Positions 1-6,563 of a DNA stretch of 17,348 nucleotides are shown here, one piece after another. Where the stretch lies: the NCBI GenBank assembly GCA_049516155.1, contig JBEKTJ010000202.1, forward strand, positions 1-17,348. Direction: 5' to 3'. Position 1 is the stretch's first letter; the number at the start of each line of letters is the position of its first letter. The DNA comes from Bog-159 sp049516155. GTDB taxonomy: Bacteria > Acidobacteriota > Terriglobia > Bryobacterales > Bryobacteraceae. The notes beneath the pieces were generated by a model. It was given only the letters and a program-made list of their open reading frames with translations, was not told the origin of the DNA and searched no databases. Both the position numbers and the translations under genes were made by a program.

Positions 1-170
1 ATGACTTCGGCGGGGCTGTACCGGCGCTCATCTTCAGGATTCGTGCCGTAGACCTTGATGTGCTGGGCATAGTCGCAACGGTCGCTCAGCGTGGTGGTGA
101 TCGCCGAAATGTAGGGCTGGAATCCATCTGTGGTGATTTGAAAGCGCTGCTTGCCCGATGTGGCGTGGCG
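1..170 (-). pseudogene. IS1-like (DDE) transposase fragment, cut by the window edge
   Basis: Read leftward, the frame gives RFQITTDGFQPYISAI, then DRCDYAQHIKVYG and ERRYSPAEV. From memory this is the pattern of the IS1-like DDE transposases of soil bacteria: a TTDG block carrying a catalytic Asp, a DYAQ.IKVY block and a RYSPAE block. The frame carries no recognisable transposase sequence upstream of about base 170, so the N-terminal half is missing. The rest may continue beyond base 1. The upstream sequence is joined in another frame to what looks like a host gene (next entry). I judge it a degraded remnant. The family call rests on motif memory, not a search. Confidence 0.6.
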
Positions 171-297
171 CTGCGCGGAGATTCTCACGGGAGCACGCGG
201 TACGATTCTGGGGCAGGTCTGGTGTAGTTTCGAGAATCAGATCGGTATCGGCTATCAGGTTTCGGAGGGCTTGCAACGAACTGCGGTCGAATGGCAT
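168..297 (-). pseudogene. N-terminal piece of a small hypothetical protein, truncated by the transposase fragment
   Basis: From an ATG at 297 the leftward frame reads MPFDRSSLQALRNL, then ILETTPDLPQNR and RENLRAA. It then enters the transposase fragment out of frame near base 170. The sequence looks like a normal helical N-terminus and resembles small acidobacterial hypothetical proteins that carry a PDLP.NR segment. That resemblance is from memory and weak. The usual second half is absent. Function is unknown. Upstream of the ATG only a weak GAAAG ribosome-binding site is visible. Confidence 0.3.
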
Positions 298-421
298 ACT
301 TTCAGCGTAAAGCCGGTTTCGGCCCGTTGCAAGCGGCCGCTGTTTTTCGTTCAACGCACCTTTCAGGCACTACCGATCCACGGCTGACCAGTTGTTTTGT
401 ACTATTGAAAGAAGGCTTGCA

Positions 422-640
422 ATGGCTGAAATAGAGATGCTATCGGTGGTCGCGCTGCTCGAAGACATCCCTCAAAAAGGGCTGTTGCGTGGACAGGTCG
501 GTACCATCGTCGAGAGCCTGGCGCCGGGCGCATACGAGGTTGAGTTTAGCGACGACTCCGGCCAAACGTATGCGTCCCTGGCACTCCGCTCCGACCAGTT
601 GATGCGTCTTCACCACGAGCCCAGCCATCGGGCCGCCTGA
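422..640 (+). CDS. DUF4926 domain-containing protein
   Basis: A 72-residue cytoplasmic protein with the DUF4926 pattern along its whole length: VALLEDIPQKGLLRGQVGTI, then YEVEFSDDSGQTYA and a LR.DQLM.LHHEP end. The fold expected for this family is a small SH3-like beta barrel, and no biochemical function is established. The start at 422 was chosen because GAAGG (411-415) lies 6 nt before it; the frame is open to an ATG at 392 but that has no such site. A TACTAT box at 400-405 could be a -10, although no good -35 is seen. DUF4926 genes often sit next to a partner gene, and none is present here, so it looks orphaned in an accessory stretch. Confidence 0.85.
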   Translation: MAEIEMLSVVALLEDIPQKGLLRGQVGTIVESLAPGAYEVEFSDDSGQTYASLALRSDQLMRLHHEPSHRAA

Positions 641-957
641 AACGGGCGGGCGCTTGTAGAAAAGCGGCGTGCAGATCGATCCGATCAACGCCGCGGGTGA
701 TGCGGCTGGTTGCCCACTTTGACGCGGGCCGCGAAGGCTGCGAGTTGGCCCGGGCCAACGCAGGCGGAGGTGACAGCGGGCGTGGCGACAGTCGTTGCAG
801 GCCACGCTAGAACTCCCAGAGGCCGTCGTCCGGCAACTCGATCTTCCTGGTGACCTTCGACAATGGTTTCGCCCGCTGGGCCGGGCTGAATCTGAAGCTC
901 CCTGCTATTTCGGAGACTTCCCCGATTAGGACCCTGAACCGGCCTCGGTTGCCGTGC
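641..957. other. Stretch without a convincing gene
   Basis: No reading frame here has both a ribosome-binding site and recognisable protein sequence. The longer frames on the minus strand are arginine/proline-rich shadows. One short plus-strand frame (795-929, TTG start) reads ATLELPEAVVRQLDLP and loosely resembles the beginning of UPF0175-type antitoxins, but it is only 44 codons long, has no ribosome-binding site and loses the resemblance after about 20 residues. The stretch may be decayed accessory DNA. Confidence 0.4.
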
Positions 958-963
958 TAAACT
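958..963 (+). promoter_or_regulatory. Extended -10 box (TGC-TAAACT) for the CPQC protein gene
   Basis: TAAACT is preceded by TGC, giving the extended -10 form TGnTAnnnT. A weak CTGAAC at 934-939 with an 18-nt spacer could act as -35. Transcription would start about 3 nt before the ATG at 973, so the mRNA would be nearly leaderless. This fits the lack of a Shine-Dalgarno sequence there. Confidence 0.4.
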
Positions 964-972
964 AACAGCGTT

Positions 973-1182
973 ATGGCAATTCCGAATGTCAAGCGTTTCC
1001 GGCCCTTCTGTCCGCAGTGCGGCGAGAACTTCACCGTCATGTCGGTGCTCCCGAAAGACGCCAGCGTGGATAAGTATCTGGCCGATGTAGTGGCCCGGCA
1101 CGATCACAAGGCGTACCAGGAATCCAAGATCCTGCACTTCAAGGTGCGCGTCGGCCAGCAGAAGCAGAAGAAGGCCAAGTAA
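973..1182 (+). CDS. Small hypothetical protein with a CPQC motif and lysine-rich tail
   Basis: A 69-residue protein. It opens MAIPNVKRFRPFCPQCGENF, with one CxxC pair at residues 13 and 16, followed by an acidic/basic middle part (KDASVDKYLADVVARHDHK) and a very basic end (GQQKQKKAK). One CxxC pair alone does not form a complete zinc ribbon, so it would need a partner or dimer to bind metal. There is no signal peptide or membrane segment. I do not recognise the family. Codon usage and the start just behind an extended -10 box support a real gene. It converges on the HEAT-repeat gene with an 8-nt gap. The basic tail could contact nucleic acid, but this is a guess. Confidence 0.55.
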   Translation: MAIPNVKRFRPFCPQCGENFTVMSVLPKDASVDKYLADVVARHDHKAYQESKILHFKVRVGQQKQKKAK

Positions 1183-1190
1183 GATTCCGT

Positions 1191-2480
1191 TCAGGTGCGG
1201 GCCTGCAGATTCCGCAAGGCCCGCAATCCTTCCTGCGCCACCTCCGGATCGGGGTCGTGGCTCAACTTCTCTAATTGGGGCGCATCGCTCTTATCGCCGC
1301 TGCGCGCCATCACCCGCGCGAGGTTGATTTTCTCGTCTCTGGTTCCCTGCAACAGCGGTGTATAGAGCGATTTTCGCACGCCCGGGTCGCGCGCCAACTC
1401 CACCAGGAACGGGAATGCCACGCCGTGATACGCGGCGCTGTTGAGCGTGTTCACCAGCAATTGGAGCGGGCTGAATTCGGAGACCTCCGTCTTGCCCAGC
1501 ATCACTTGCGCAAAGGCCATCGAGAGCCGCGGGGAGGTCTTTCCCTCATCCTGATAAGCCTTCTCGAGCATGGGCAGATCCGCCGGATTCTTCAAGCGCG
1601 CGTAACCTTCGGCCGCGGCGGCGCGCATCTTGTCGTCTTTATCCCCGATATAGCGCGCGTAAATCTCGCGGCTGCTCTCGGCGGGCAGCATGGCGATGGC
1701 GGTCAGCGCGGCGCGGCGCACTTTGCTGTCGCCGGTGTGGTTCAGGACATTCACCAAGTCCGGCAACGCCGATTTATTCAGCAGCAGGCCGGTGGTTTCG
1801 ATCGCTGCGACCTGCACCTTTGGGTCGAGATCGTGCAGCAGGAAGGCGATGCTGGAAGCGGCGTCTTGATCGCGGATCTTCTGCAAGGCGACCAGCGATT
1901 CGTAGATCACCGGGGTGTCCTTGGAGTGCATCGCCTGGACCAAGTCCGGTATGGCGGCTTTGCCGCGCAGGATGCCGATGGCGCGCGCCGCATTGGCGCG
2001 CGCGTCGACAGTTGCGCCATTGCGCGCCAGCGCGCCGAGCGCGGCGATCGCGTCCGCGCGCGGCGTGATGTAGGGATCGATTACCTGGTCGTCGGTATCG
2101 GTGAAATGGCCTTTGATGCTGGTGCCCGCGCGGCGCAAGGAAGAACCGAATCCGGTTTTCAAATAGCCGGGCAGATAGAAGTTGACCAAGCCATCGGTGG
2201 CGCGGATTTCAATTTCGGCGTCGCTATCGCGCGTGGCTTGAATCAACGGATCGAGGCTGTATTGCGTGGCGATTTCCGAGATTTGTTTGACCGCTTCCAG
2301 GCGGATTTCGAAATCCGGGTTGGCCAGCAGCGCGGCCAGTTTGGGAATAGCATCGACGCCGCCCTTGCCCATCTCGCGGACGTCCTTGGGGCGCAATGCG
2401 GCGGCATCCTGGGCGTGGGCGGGGACCGTCGGACAAAATGAGAGACAGAGCAGGAGGGGGATTGCGCGACAAGAAGCCAT
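1191..2480 (-). CDS. Exported HEAT-repeat protein
   Basis: A 429-residue protein with a signal peptide at residues 1-23 (hydrophobic PLLLCLSF core, AHA-Q cleavage site). After that it is made of helical HEAT/PBS-like repeats to the end. Typical units are AIPKLAALLANPDFEIRLEA, AIPDLVQAM and ALPDLVNVLN, each followed by a second helix rich in Ala, Leu and Ile. An interruption near residues 100-145 (GYLKTGFGSSLRR, then DDQVIDPYITPR) breaks the regular pattern and may form a loop. Such proteins are scaffolds for protein contacts; no catalytic motif is seen. It starts 16 nt after the stop of the MqnD-like gene, with a weak AGAAG before the ATG, so the two are probably co-transcribed. Confidence 0.85.
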   Translation of the reverse strand: MASCRAIPLLLCLSFCPTVPAHAQDAAALRPKDVREMGKGGVDAIPKLAALLANPDFEIRLEAVKQISEIATQYSLDPLIQATRDSDAEIEIRATDGLVNFYLPGYLKTGFGSSLRRAGTSIKGHFTDTDDQVIDPYITPRADAIAALGALARNGATVDARANAARAIGILRGKAAIPDLVQAMHSKDTPVIYESLVALQKIRDQDAASSIAFLLHDLDPKVQVAAIETTGLLLNKSALPDLVNVLNHTGDSKVRRAALTAIAMLPAESSREIYARYIGDKDDKMRAAAAEGYARLKNPADLPMLEKAYQDEGKTSPRLSMAFAQVMLGKTEVSEFSPLQLLVNTLNSAAYHGVAFPFLVELARDPGVRKSLYTPLLQGTRDEKINLARVMARSGDKSDAPQLEKLSHDPDPEVAQEGLRALRNLQART

Positions 2481-2496
2481 TCTTCTACTGTAGCAA

Positions 2497-3357
2497 TCAG
2501 CGAACGAACTCGACCTGCACGCGCCGCGGAATCAGACCCGCCTCATGGCCCAGATCGAGCAGCTTCTGCACGGCCGCAGGCACGGTGTCGCCGGCGTCGA
2601 GCGTATAGTGGTTCACGTACATGCCGACGAACTTCTCCGCCAGGCTGGTCTCCATGTCGCGCGCGAATTGCAAGGCGTAGCTGAGCGCCTCGTCGCGATT
2701 GTCGAGCGCATATTGAATGCTCTCGCGCATCAGGCGGCAGCACTCGCCTTGAATCTCGCCCGGCAGCGTGCGCAGCAGCACGTTGCCTCCTAACGGCAGC
2801 GGCAATCCGTATTTCCCCTTCCACCAGCGTCCCAGGTCCAGCACGCGGTGGAATCCTTCGCGATCATAGGTCAATTGCCCCTCATGAATGATCAGGCCCG
2901 CTTCCACCGAGTGCTCGCGCACAGCGTTCATGATTTTGTCGAAAGGTGTGACCACGGCTTCGAAATCCGGCTGAAACAGTTTCAACGCCAGATACGCGGT
3001 GGTAAGTTTACCGGGCACCGCGATACGCTTGCCAATCAATTCTTCCGGCTCAACGGGCCGCGCCGCGACCAGCATGGGACCGTAGCCATCGCCGATGCTC
3101 GAGCCGCTGGCCATGAGCACATACTTGTCGGCCACGTAGGGATAGGCGTGATAGGAAATCGCGGAAAGATCGTAGAGGCCGTCGACCGCCTTGCGATTCA
3201 GCGATTCGATGTCCTCCAGGATGTGGCGAAAGGTCACTTTTGGGGAGCGCACTTTCTTGGTGGCCAGCGCATAAAACATGAATGCGTCGTCGGAATCGGG
3301 GCTGTGCGCCGCGACGATTTCACGGGGAAGAAGTGTCATATCGGAGGAGGAGTACAT
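2497..3357 (-). CDS. MqnA/MqnD-like periplasmic-binding-fold enzyme, possible 1,4-dihydroxy-6-naphthoate synthase
   Basis: A 286-residue cytoplasmic protein without signal peptide. It carries the MqnD-type marks HSPDSDDAFMF (18-28), HILEDIESLNRKA, AISYHAYPYVADKYVLMASG, GDGYGPMLVA and IAVPGKLTTAYLALKLF. MqnD converts cyclic dehypoxanthine futalosine to 1,4-dihydroxy-6-naphthoate in the futalosine route to menaquinone. The HSPDSDDAF form differs from the SPCPNDTF start of classical MqnD, so this may be the alternative subfamily whose reaction is less certain. No other mqn gene is in the window. Start choice is open. The ATG at 3357 has no Shine-Dalgarno and lies only 3 nt behind a TAAACT box (3361-3366), so a leaderless start at the second Met (ATG at 3339) is possible. 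Confidence 0.75.
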   Translation of the reverse strand: MYSSSDMTLLPREIVAAHSPDSDDAFMFYALATKKVRSPKVTFRHILEDIESLNRKAVDGLYDLSAISYHAYPYVADKYVLMASGSSIGDGYGPMLVAARPVEPEELIGKRIAVPGKLTTAYLALKLFQPDFEAVVTPFDKIMNAVREHSVEAGLIIHEGQLTYDREGFHRVLDLGRWWKGKYGLPLPLGGNVLLRTLPGEIQGECCRLMRESIQYALDNRDEALSYALQFARDMETSLAEKFVGMYVNHYTLDAGDTVPAAVQKLLDLGHEAGLIPRRVQVEFVR

Positions 3358-3360
3358 CTC

Positions 3361-3366
3361 AGTTTA
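3361..3366 (-). promoter_or_regulatory. Candidate -10 box (TAAACT) of the MqnD-like gene
   Basis: Read leftward, TAAACT ends 3 nt before the first ATG (3357). If it is used, transcription would begin inside the annotated start region and translation would start at the ATG at 3339. No consensus -35 is visible. Between the two ATGs the mRNA would read CCTCCTCC, which is anti-Shine-Dalgarno-like and not a ribosome-binding site. Confidence 0.25.
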
Positions 3367-3467
3367 CACGGGATGCGAGAGGAGCGGGGAGGAGGGGTAC
3401 TGGAAAAATTGAGAAGGGCGGCCATCGGCGGAGCGTAGACTGAAGATCCCGTTACCGGCCATCCGAT

Positions 3468-3496
3468 TTGCGCAAGAGCGCAACGCATAAAATGCG
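3468..3496. repeat. Two back-to-back small hairpins with an embedded TAAAAT box
   Basis: TTGCGC (3468-3473) and GCGCAA (3478-3483) form a perfect 6-bp stem with an AAGA loop. Directly after it CGCAT (3484-3488) and ATGCG (3492-3496) form a 5-bp stem with an AAA loop. TAAAAT at 3488-3493 is a fair plus-strand -10 match for the gene downstream, so the second hairpin overlaps a possible promoter. The role is inferred; no T-run follows, which argues against a terminator. Confidence 0.35.
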
Positions 3497-3679
3497 CGCT
3501 AATCCGGCCGTTCGAGTATTCTTCGTGCTGCTTGTCTACCGCCCGCGGCGACGACCGCCCCCATGCTGGCCCGGTTCTATTGGCACCTCCTTGCCAGCGT
3601 CAGCAGAAGCTGGCTACGCGGTGTATTCTTGAATCGGAATCGTCACCGGCTGACTCCACCTTCAGTTTCACTCCAATAC

Positions 3680-4126
3680 ATGCGCTTGTCAAGAGGACTG
3701 CCGTACCTGGATAATCGAAAGGTGTTCGATCGCTGGCTTTCACGCAAACCGGAGCCGCTGACGGGCGGGCCGGCCATCCGGCGCCAAAAAACTTATTCCG
3801 GACAAAGCGGTTATGTTTATCAGTATTACTATGAAGGCCACCGGCCTTATAAACGCGACCGCAACAGCGGGACCGAGCATGTTTTCGATGTTTCCGGCGA
3901 CCGCAAGACTTCCATTGCGGTTTCCGTTCTGCTGAGCGACACCGCGGTGGAGGATTGGGAGAGCCGCCACGGCCGCACACTGTACGCGAGCGAGCGCTAC
4001 GCGATCGCCAAGATGGCTCTGTTCCAAGCGTTCGACGAACGTCCCGATCCCGCCGCCATGAGTGCCGACGTGCAAGTACGCGCGGCGGATGTGGAAGCCA
4101 TCTTGATTACGCTGGGGATTGAGTGA
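3680..4126 (+). CDS. Conserved hypothetical protein (YVYQYYYEGHR family), full-length copy
   Basis: A 149-residue soluble protein. The core from about residue 30 reads KTYSGQSGYVYQYYYEGHRP, then GTEHVFDVSGDRKTS, DWESRHGRTLYASERYAIAK and MALFQAFDERPDP, ending ILITLGIE. I recall similar conserved hypothetical proteins in acidobacteria and other soil bacteria, but no function is known to me. The Tyr-rich strand block and the GTE.VFDV.DRKT block look like a compact alpha/beta domain. The frame is open to an ATG at 3563, and a GTG at 3722 (VFDRWLSRK) is a third option. None of the three has a clear Shine-Dalgarno, so the start is uncertain. Its last 241 bases are duplicated at 6748-6988. Confidence 0.7.
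   Translation: MRLSRGLPYLDNRKVFDRWLSRKPEPLTGGPAIRRQKTYSGQSGYVYQYYYEGHRPYKRDRNSGTEHVFDVSGDRKTSIAVSVLLSDTAVEDWESRHGRTLYASERYAIAKMALFQAFDERPDPAAMSADVQVRAADVEAILITLGIE
3886..4126 (+). repeat. 241-bp direct repeat, copy 1 (3' end of the conserved hypothetical gene)
   Basis: By my alignment it matches 6748-6988 without gaps, with 13 mismatches (about 95% identity). The match starts at VSGDRKTS and stops at the shared TGA; sequences on either side are unrelated. Ten of the 13 differences are synonymous. The three amino-acid changes are Val to Ile, Leu to Arg and Val to Leu. Confidence 0.9.
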
Positions 4127-4156
4127 GATAGTGTTTCTGCGAGTTTGAGGCAACGT

Positions 4157-4189
4157 GGGGCGAAGTCCCCTTTACAATGGCCCCTTTTT
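4157..4189 (+). terminator. Possible terminator after the conserved hypothetical gene
   Basis: GGGG (4157-4160) can pair with CCCC (4167-4170), followed by TTT. Alternatively GGGGC (4157-4161) pairs with GCCCC (4180-4184), followed directly by TTTTT. It lies about 30 nt after the stop. The stems are short, so this is tentative. Confidence 0.35.
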
Positions 4190-4360
4190 CGGCGGCGCAC
4201 CTTGTCCGGAAGGACGTCAGCGGTGGCCTTTCGGGCGAACGCCTTTGGCTTTTCGTTCCAATTGGCGAGCCATGTGTAAATCGCCGATCGAGCTCGTCGG
4301 CCGCTGATTGAGCCATGAACCGCGCTTGGGTGCACGCCTGCTGACGGTGAGGTTTGGCGC
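4180..4360 (-). pseudogene. IS630-type transposase remnant (C-terminal end)
   Basis: Leftward, one frame reads SAIYTWLANWNEKPKAF followed by KATADVLPDKVRR. This fits the C-terminal end of IS630-family transposases, whose pattern is I..W...WN..PKPF.W.KTAD.I...V.R. Just upstream, in a different frame, the sequence reads RAPKRGSWLNQ (4305-4336), which fits the TP..SWLN block that carries the last part of the DDE region. In intact enzymes the two blocks are separated by some 30 residues; here only about 20 bases separate them, with a frameshift. The gene is therefore internally deleted and dead. No terminal inverted repeats were identified. It fills most of the gap between the genes ending at 4126 and starting at 4470. 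Confidence 0.6.
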
Positions 4361-4469
4361 GTCCGGGCAGGCGGCATCCCCGGATCGCGATTTTACGTAT
4401 TTGACTGATAGCTGACGATGTGGAGAGTTGCGTCCGATAGCCAGTCGGAACCGGCTCAAAGGAACTTTT

Positions 4470-5081
4470 ATGAAACTTACACTCTCTATGACACGCTGTC
4501 TGGCAGTAACGGTACTGACATTGGCGGCTGCTACCCTCTTTTTGGAAACGTCTGCCGAGGCGCAGCCAGTCCAGATCGCGATCCTGAATCCCAAGTTCGA
4601 CAGGAACACGTTATACTGTACGCCGGGCACGAATTGCAGCCAATATGGAATTACGGGCTGGACAGTCGGACCAGCCACTAACGTGGCAAAATTTTCAACA
4701 ACGCAATATCCGAGCGCGCCCTCGACAGGGCTGTACGTCGCGGCCCTTGGCGATTCAACTGTAACCGGCTCCATCTTGCAGACGGTTGGCGTCACGTTGC
4801 AGGCCAACACGACCTACACTCTGACTGTGGATGTGGGAGCCCGTGCCGATGTAGTATTCACCGGCTACTTGGTGTCGCTGGAGGCCGGTAACACGGTACT
4901 GGCCGCCGGCGCCAAAGCGACTCCGGTGGGCGGCAACTTCGTGACCGAGGTGATCGCGTATGAATCCGGGGCCACCCCCGCTCAATTGGGCCAGCCCTTA
5001 CAAATTCTGATCGAGAGTAAGGGCACTGGGCAGGTCGACATCTCAGATGTGCAACTGACTGCCACGCCGACCGCTCCATAA
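4470..5081 (+). CDS. Exported hypothetical protein, predicted beta-sandwich
   Basis: A 203-residue protein with a signal peptide at about residues 1-31 (LAVTVLTLAAATLFL core, AEA-QP cleavage). The mature part is rich in Thr, Val and Gly in alternating strands. It holds an ILNPKFD start, a GITGWTVG segment and an NTTYTLTVDVGAR strand, followed by GYLVSLEAGNTVLAA. This pattern is common in exported jelly-roll or carbohydrate-binding-like domains, but no exact family is assigned. There is no PEP-CTERM or other C-terminal anchor. Two cysteines (CTPGTNC) near the N-terminus of the mature part could form a disulfide. The start at 4470 follows AAAGGA (4458-4463) with a 6-nt gap; the upstream ATG at 4428 has no such site. 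Confidence 0.75.
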   Translation: MKLTLSMTRCLAVTVLTLAAATLFLETSAEAQPVQIAILNPKFDRNTLYCTPGTNCSQYGITGWTVGPATNVAKFSTTQYPSAPSTGLYVAALGDSTVTGSILQTVGVTLQANTTYTLTVDVGARADVVFTGYLVSLEAGNTVLAAGAKATPVGGNFVTEVIAYESGATPAQLGQPLQILIESKGTGQVDISDVQLTATPTAP

Positions 5082-5137
5082 GCCGCCCGCGCGCTGGTGT
5101 GTGTGGAACATGGGAGGGGAACTGTATTTAGGGCCGC

Positions 5138-5152
5138 TCGGCGGATCGCCGA
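5138..5152. repeat. Short perfect hairpin between two exported-protein genes
   Basis: TCGGCG (5138-5143) and CGCCGA (5147-5152) form a 6-bp stem with a GAT loop, 57 nt after the upstream stop. It has no T-run, so it is at best a weak terminator. The rest of 5082-5297 shows no supported gene. Confidence 0.3.
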
Positions 5153-5297
5153 CCGTTAGGGATGCGTCGTGAATCCAGCAATGTTGGCGCAATGCCTCAC
5201 TGCCGCGGCTTCCAACGCGGCGGCGGTGTGCGAGCGCGCCCTCACTTCGATTCCCCGCAGAGTAACGTGTAACACCGTAAGCAAAAGGAGATAGGCC

Positions 5298-6563
5298 ATG
5301 TCTGGGTCCTCGATCGCGCGGCAGCGGGTGGGCGCTGTTTGCGTGCTGTGCGCAGCAACGGCGATGGCGCTCCCTGCACAGACTTTCACTACGCTGTTTA
5401 ACTTCGATGGCAGGAACGGCCTAAGCCCCCTCGGAACGTTGGTCAACGGTATTAATGGGGACGGCTACGGGACGACCTATGGTGGCGGGACCAAAGGCTA
5501 TGGGACCGTATTCAAGATTACACCGAACGGCAGGCTCACGACATTGTATAGCTTCTGCTCCTACCCTTACGCGGGGCTAGTCTTGGCCACCAATGGGTAC
5601 CTCTATGGGACCACCGAGTACGGCGGGGCCAATTGTGCCCCCACTGGCTGTGGGACAGTATTCAAGTTAAGCCCGGATGGCACGTTCACGACACTGCATA
5701 GCTTCTGCTCCGAAAGCGGTTGCAGGGACGGCGAACACCCGTATGCGGGGCTGGTCCAAGCCTTCAATGAAGACGGCTACGGGACGACGACTGGTGGCGG
5801 AGCGACCGGGCATGGGACGGTCTTCAGAATCACTGGGACCGGCACGCTGACGACGCTCTACAGCTTTACGGGCGGCACGGACGGCGGCGATCCGGTGGCG
5901 GGGCTGGTCCAGGCCACCAATGGGTACTTCTATGGGACCACCGAGTACGGCGGGTCCGGGGCCAACTGTGCCTCCACCGGCGGATGCGGCACGGTCTTCA
6001 AGATCGCCCCTAGCGGCACGCTAACAACGTTGTACAGCTTCTGCGCCCAAGGCGGATGCCCGGACGGCGAGTCGCCCGGGGCGGATCTGATCCAAGCCAC
6101 CGATGGGAATTTATACGGGACAACGAACCTCGGCGGGGCCGATGGAGTTGGCACGATCTTCAGAATCACTCCCGGTGGCACACTGACGACGCTATACAGC
6201 TTCACGGGGGCCGACGAAAACCCCGTGGCGGGGCTGGTCCAGGCCACCAATGGGGAATTCTACGGAACAGCGTCGGTTGGCGGGGCCAGTGGCGATGGCG
6301 CCATATTCAGCTTATCCGTGGGACTTGGCCCGTTTGTGACAACGCTGCCTACATCCGGCGATGTGGGATCGCCTATCACGATCCTTGGGTCCGATCTGAC
6401 TGGTGCGACCAGCGTCGGATTTAACGGGACACCGGCCGTATTCGATGTCGTTTCAGCCACCGAAATCACGACCACCGTGCCCAGCGGCGCGACCACCGGA
6501 ACAGTCCAGGTGGTGACGCCAAGCGGTACGCTCTCGAGCAACGTGCCTTTCCGCGTGCTGTAA
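5298..6563 (+). CDS. Exported GloVer-repeat protein with C-terminal IPT/TIG domain
   Basis: A 421-residue exported protein. The signal peptide spans about residues 1-27 (VGAVCVLCAATAMALPA). Six repeats of roughly 50 residues follow, each with a TTLYSF strand, a G(L/D)(V/I)QATNG block, a YGTT..GG turn and a GTVFKI strand. This is the tandem repeat called GloVer (Gloeo_Verruco, TIGR03803), expected to form a beta-propeller-like fold. The last ~78 residues (GPFVTTLPTSGDVGSPITIL onward) form an IPT/TIG immunoglobulin-like domain ending VPFRVL. Repeats 2 and 4 carry paired cysteines (ANCAPTGC, ANCASTGGC), and the linked strands add FCSESGC and FCAQGGC, which suggests disulfides outside the cytoplasm. 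AGGAG (5286-5290) sits 7 nt before the ATG. Ligand unknown. Confidence 0.85.
   Translation: MSGSSIARQRVGAVCVLCAATAMALPAQTFTTLFNFDGRNGLSPLGTLVNGINGDGYGTTYGGGTKGYGTVFKITPNGRLTTLYSFCSYPYAGLVLATNGYLYGTTEYGGANCAPTGCGTVFKLSPDGTFTTLHSFCSESGCRDGEHPYAGLVQAFNEDGYGTTTGGGATGHGTVFRITGTGTLTTLYSFTGGTDGGDPVAGLVQATNGYFYGTTEYGGSGANCASTGGCGTVFKIAPSGTLTTLYSFCAQGGCPDGESPGADLIQATDGNLYGTTNLGGADGVGTIFRITPGGTLTTLYSFTGADENPVAGLVQATNGEFYGTASVGGASGDGAIFSLSVGLGPFVTTLPTSGDVGSPITILGSDLTGATSVGFNGTPAVFDVVSATEITTTVPSGATTGTVQVVTPSGTLSSNVPFRVL
5585..5627 (+). repeat. Near-identical DNA unit inside the GloVer gene (pairs with 5912-5954)
   Basis: 43 bases here match 5912-5954 with one mismatch, an offset of 327 bp or 109 codons, equal to two protein repeats. 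A further 30-base stretch at 5895-5924 is identical to 6225-6254. This shows recent expansion or conversion in units of two repeats. Confidence 0.8.

Noticed and set aside
1275..2441. 388-codon open frame on the plus strand opposite the HEAT-repeat gene
   Set aside because: It is a GC-rich shadow: the minus strand shows a signal peptide and clear HEAT repeats, while this frame gives Arg/Gly/Gln-rich low-order protein.
3343..3352. GGAGGAGGAG on the plus strand as a strong ribosome-binding site
   Set aside because: No plus-strand gene starts behind it; it is the antisense of codons near the start of the MqnD-like gene.
4401..4406. TTGACT as a -35 box for the exported protein at 4470
   Set aside because: At 16-18 nt downstream there is no AT-rich -10 (AGAGTT region), so a promoter is not supported.
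5241..5262. TTCGATTCC resembling a tRNA T-loop
   Set aside because: The flanking bases do not pair as a T-stem, and no anticodon or acceptor stem can be drawn around it.
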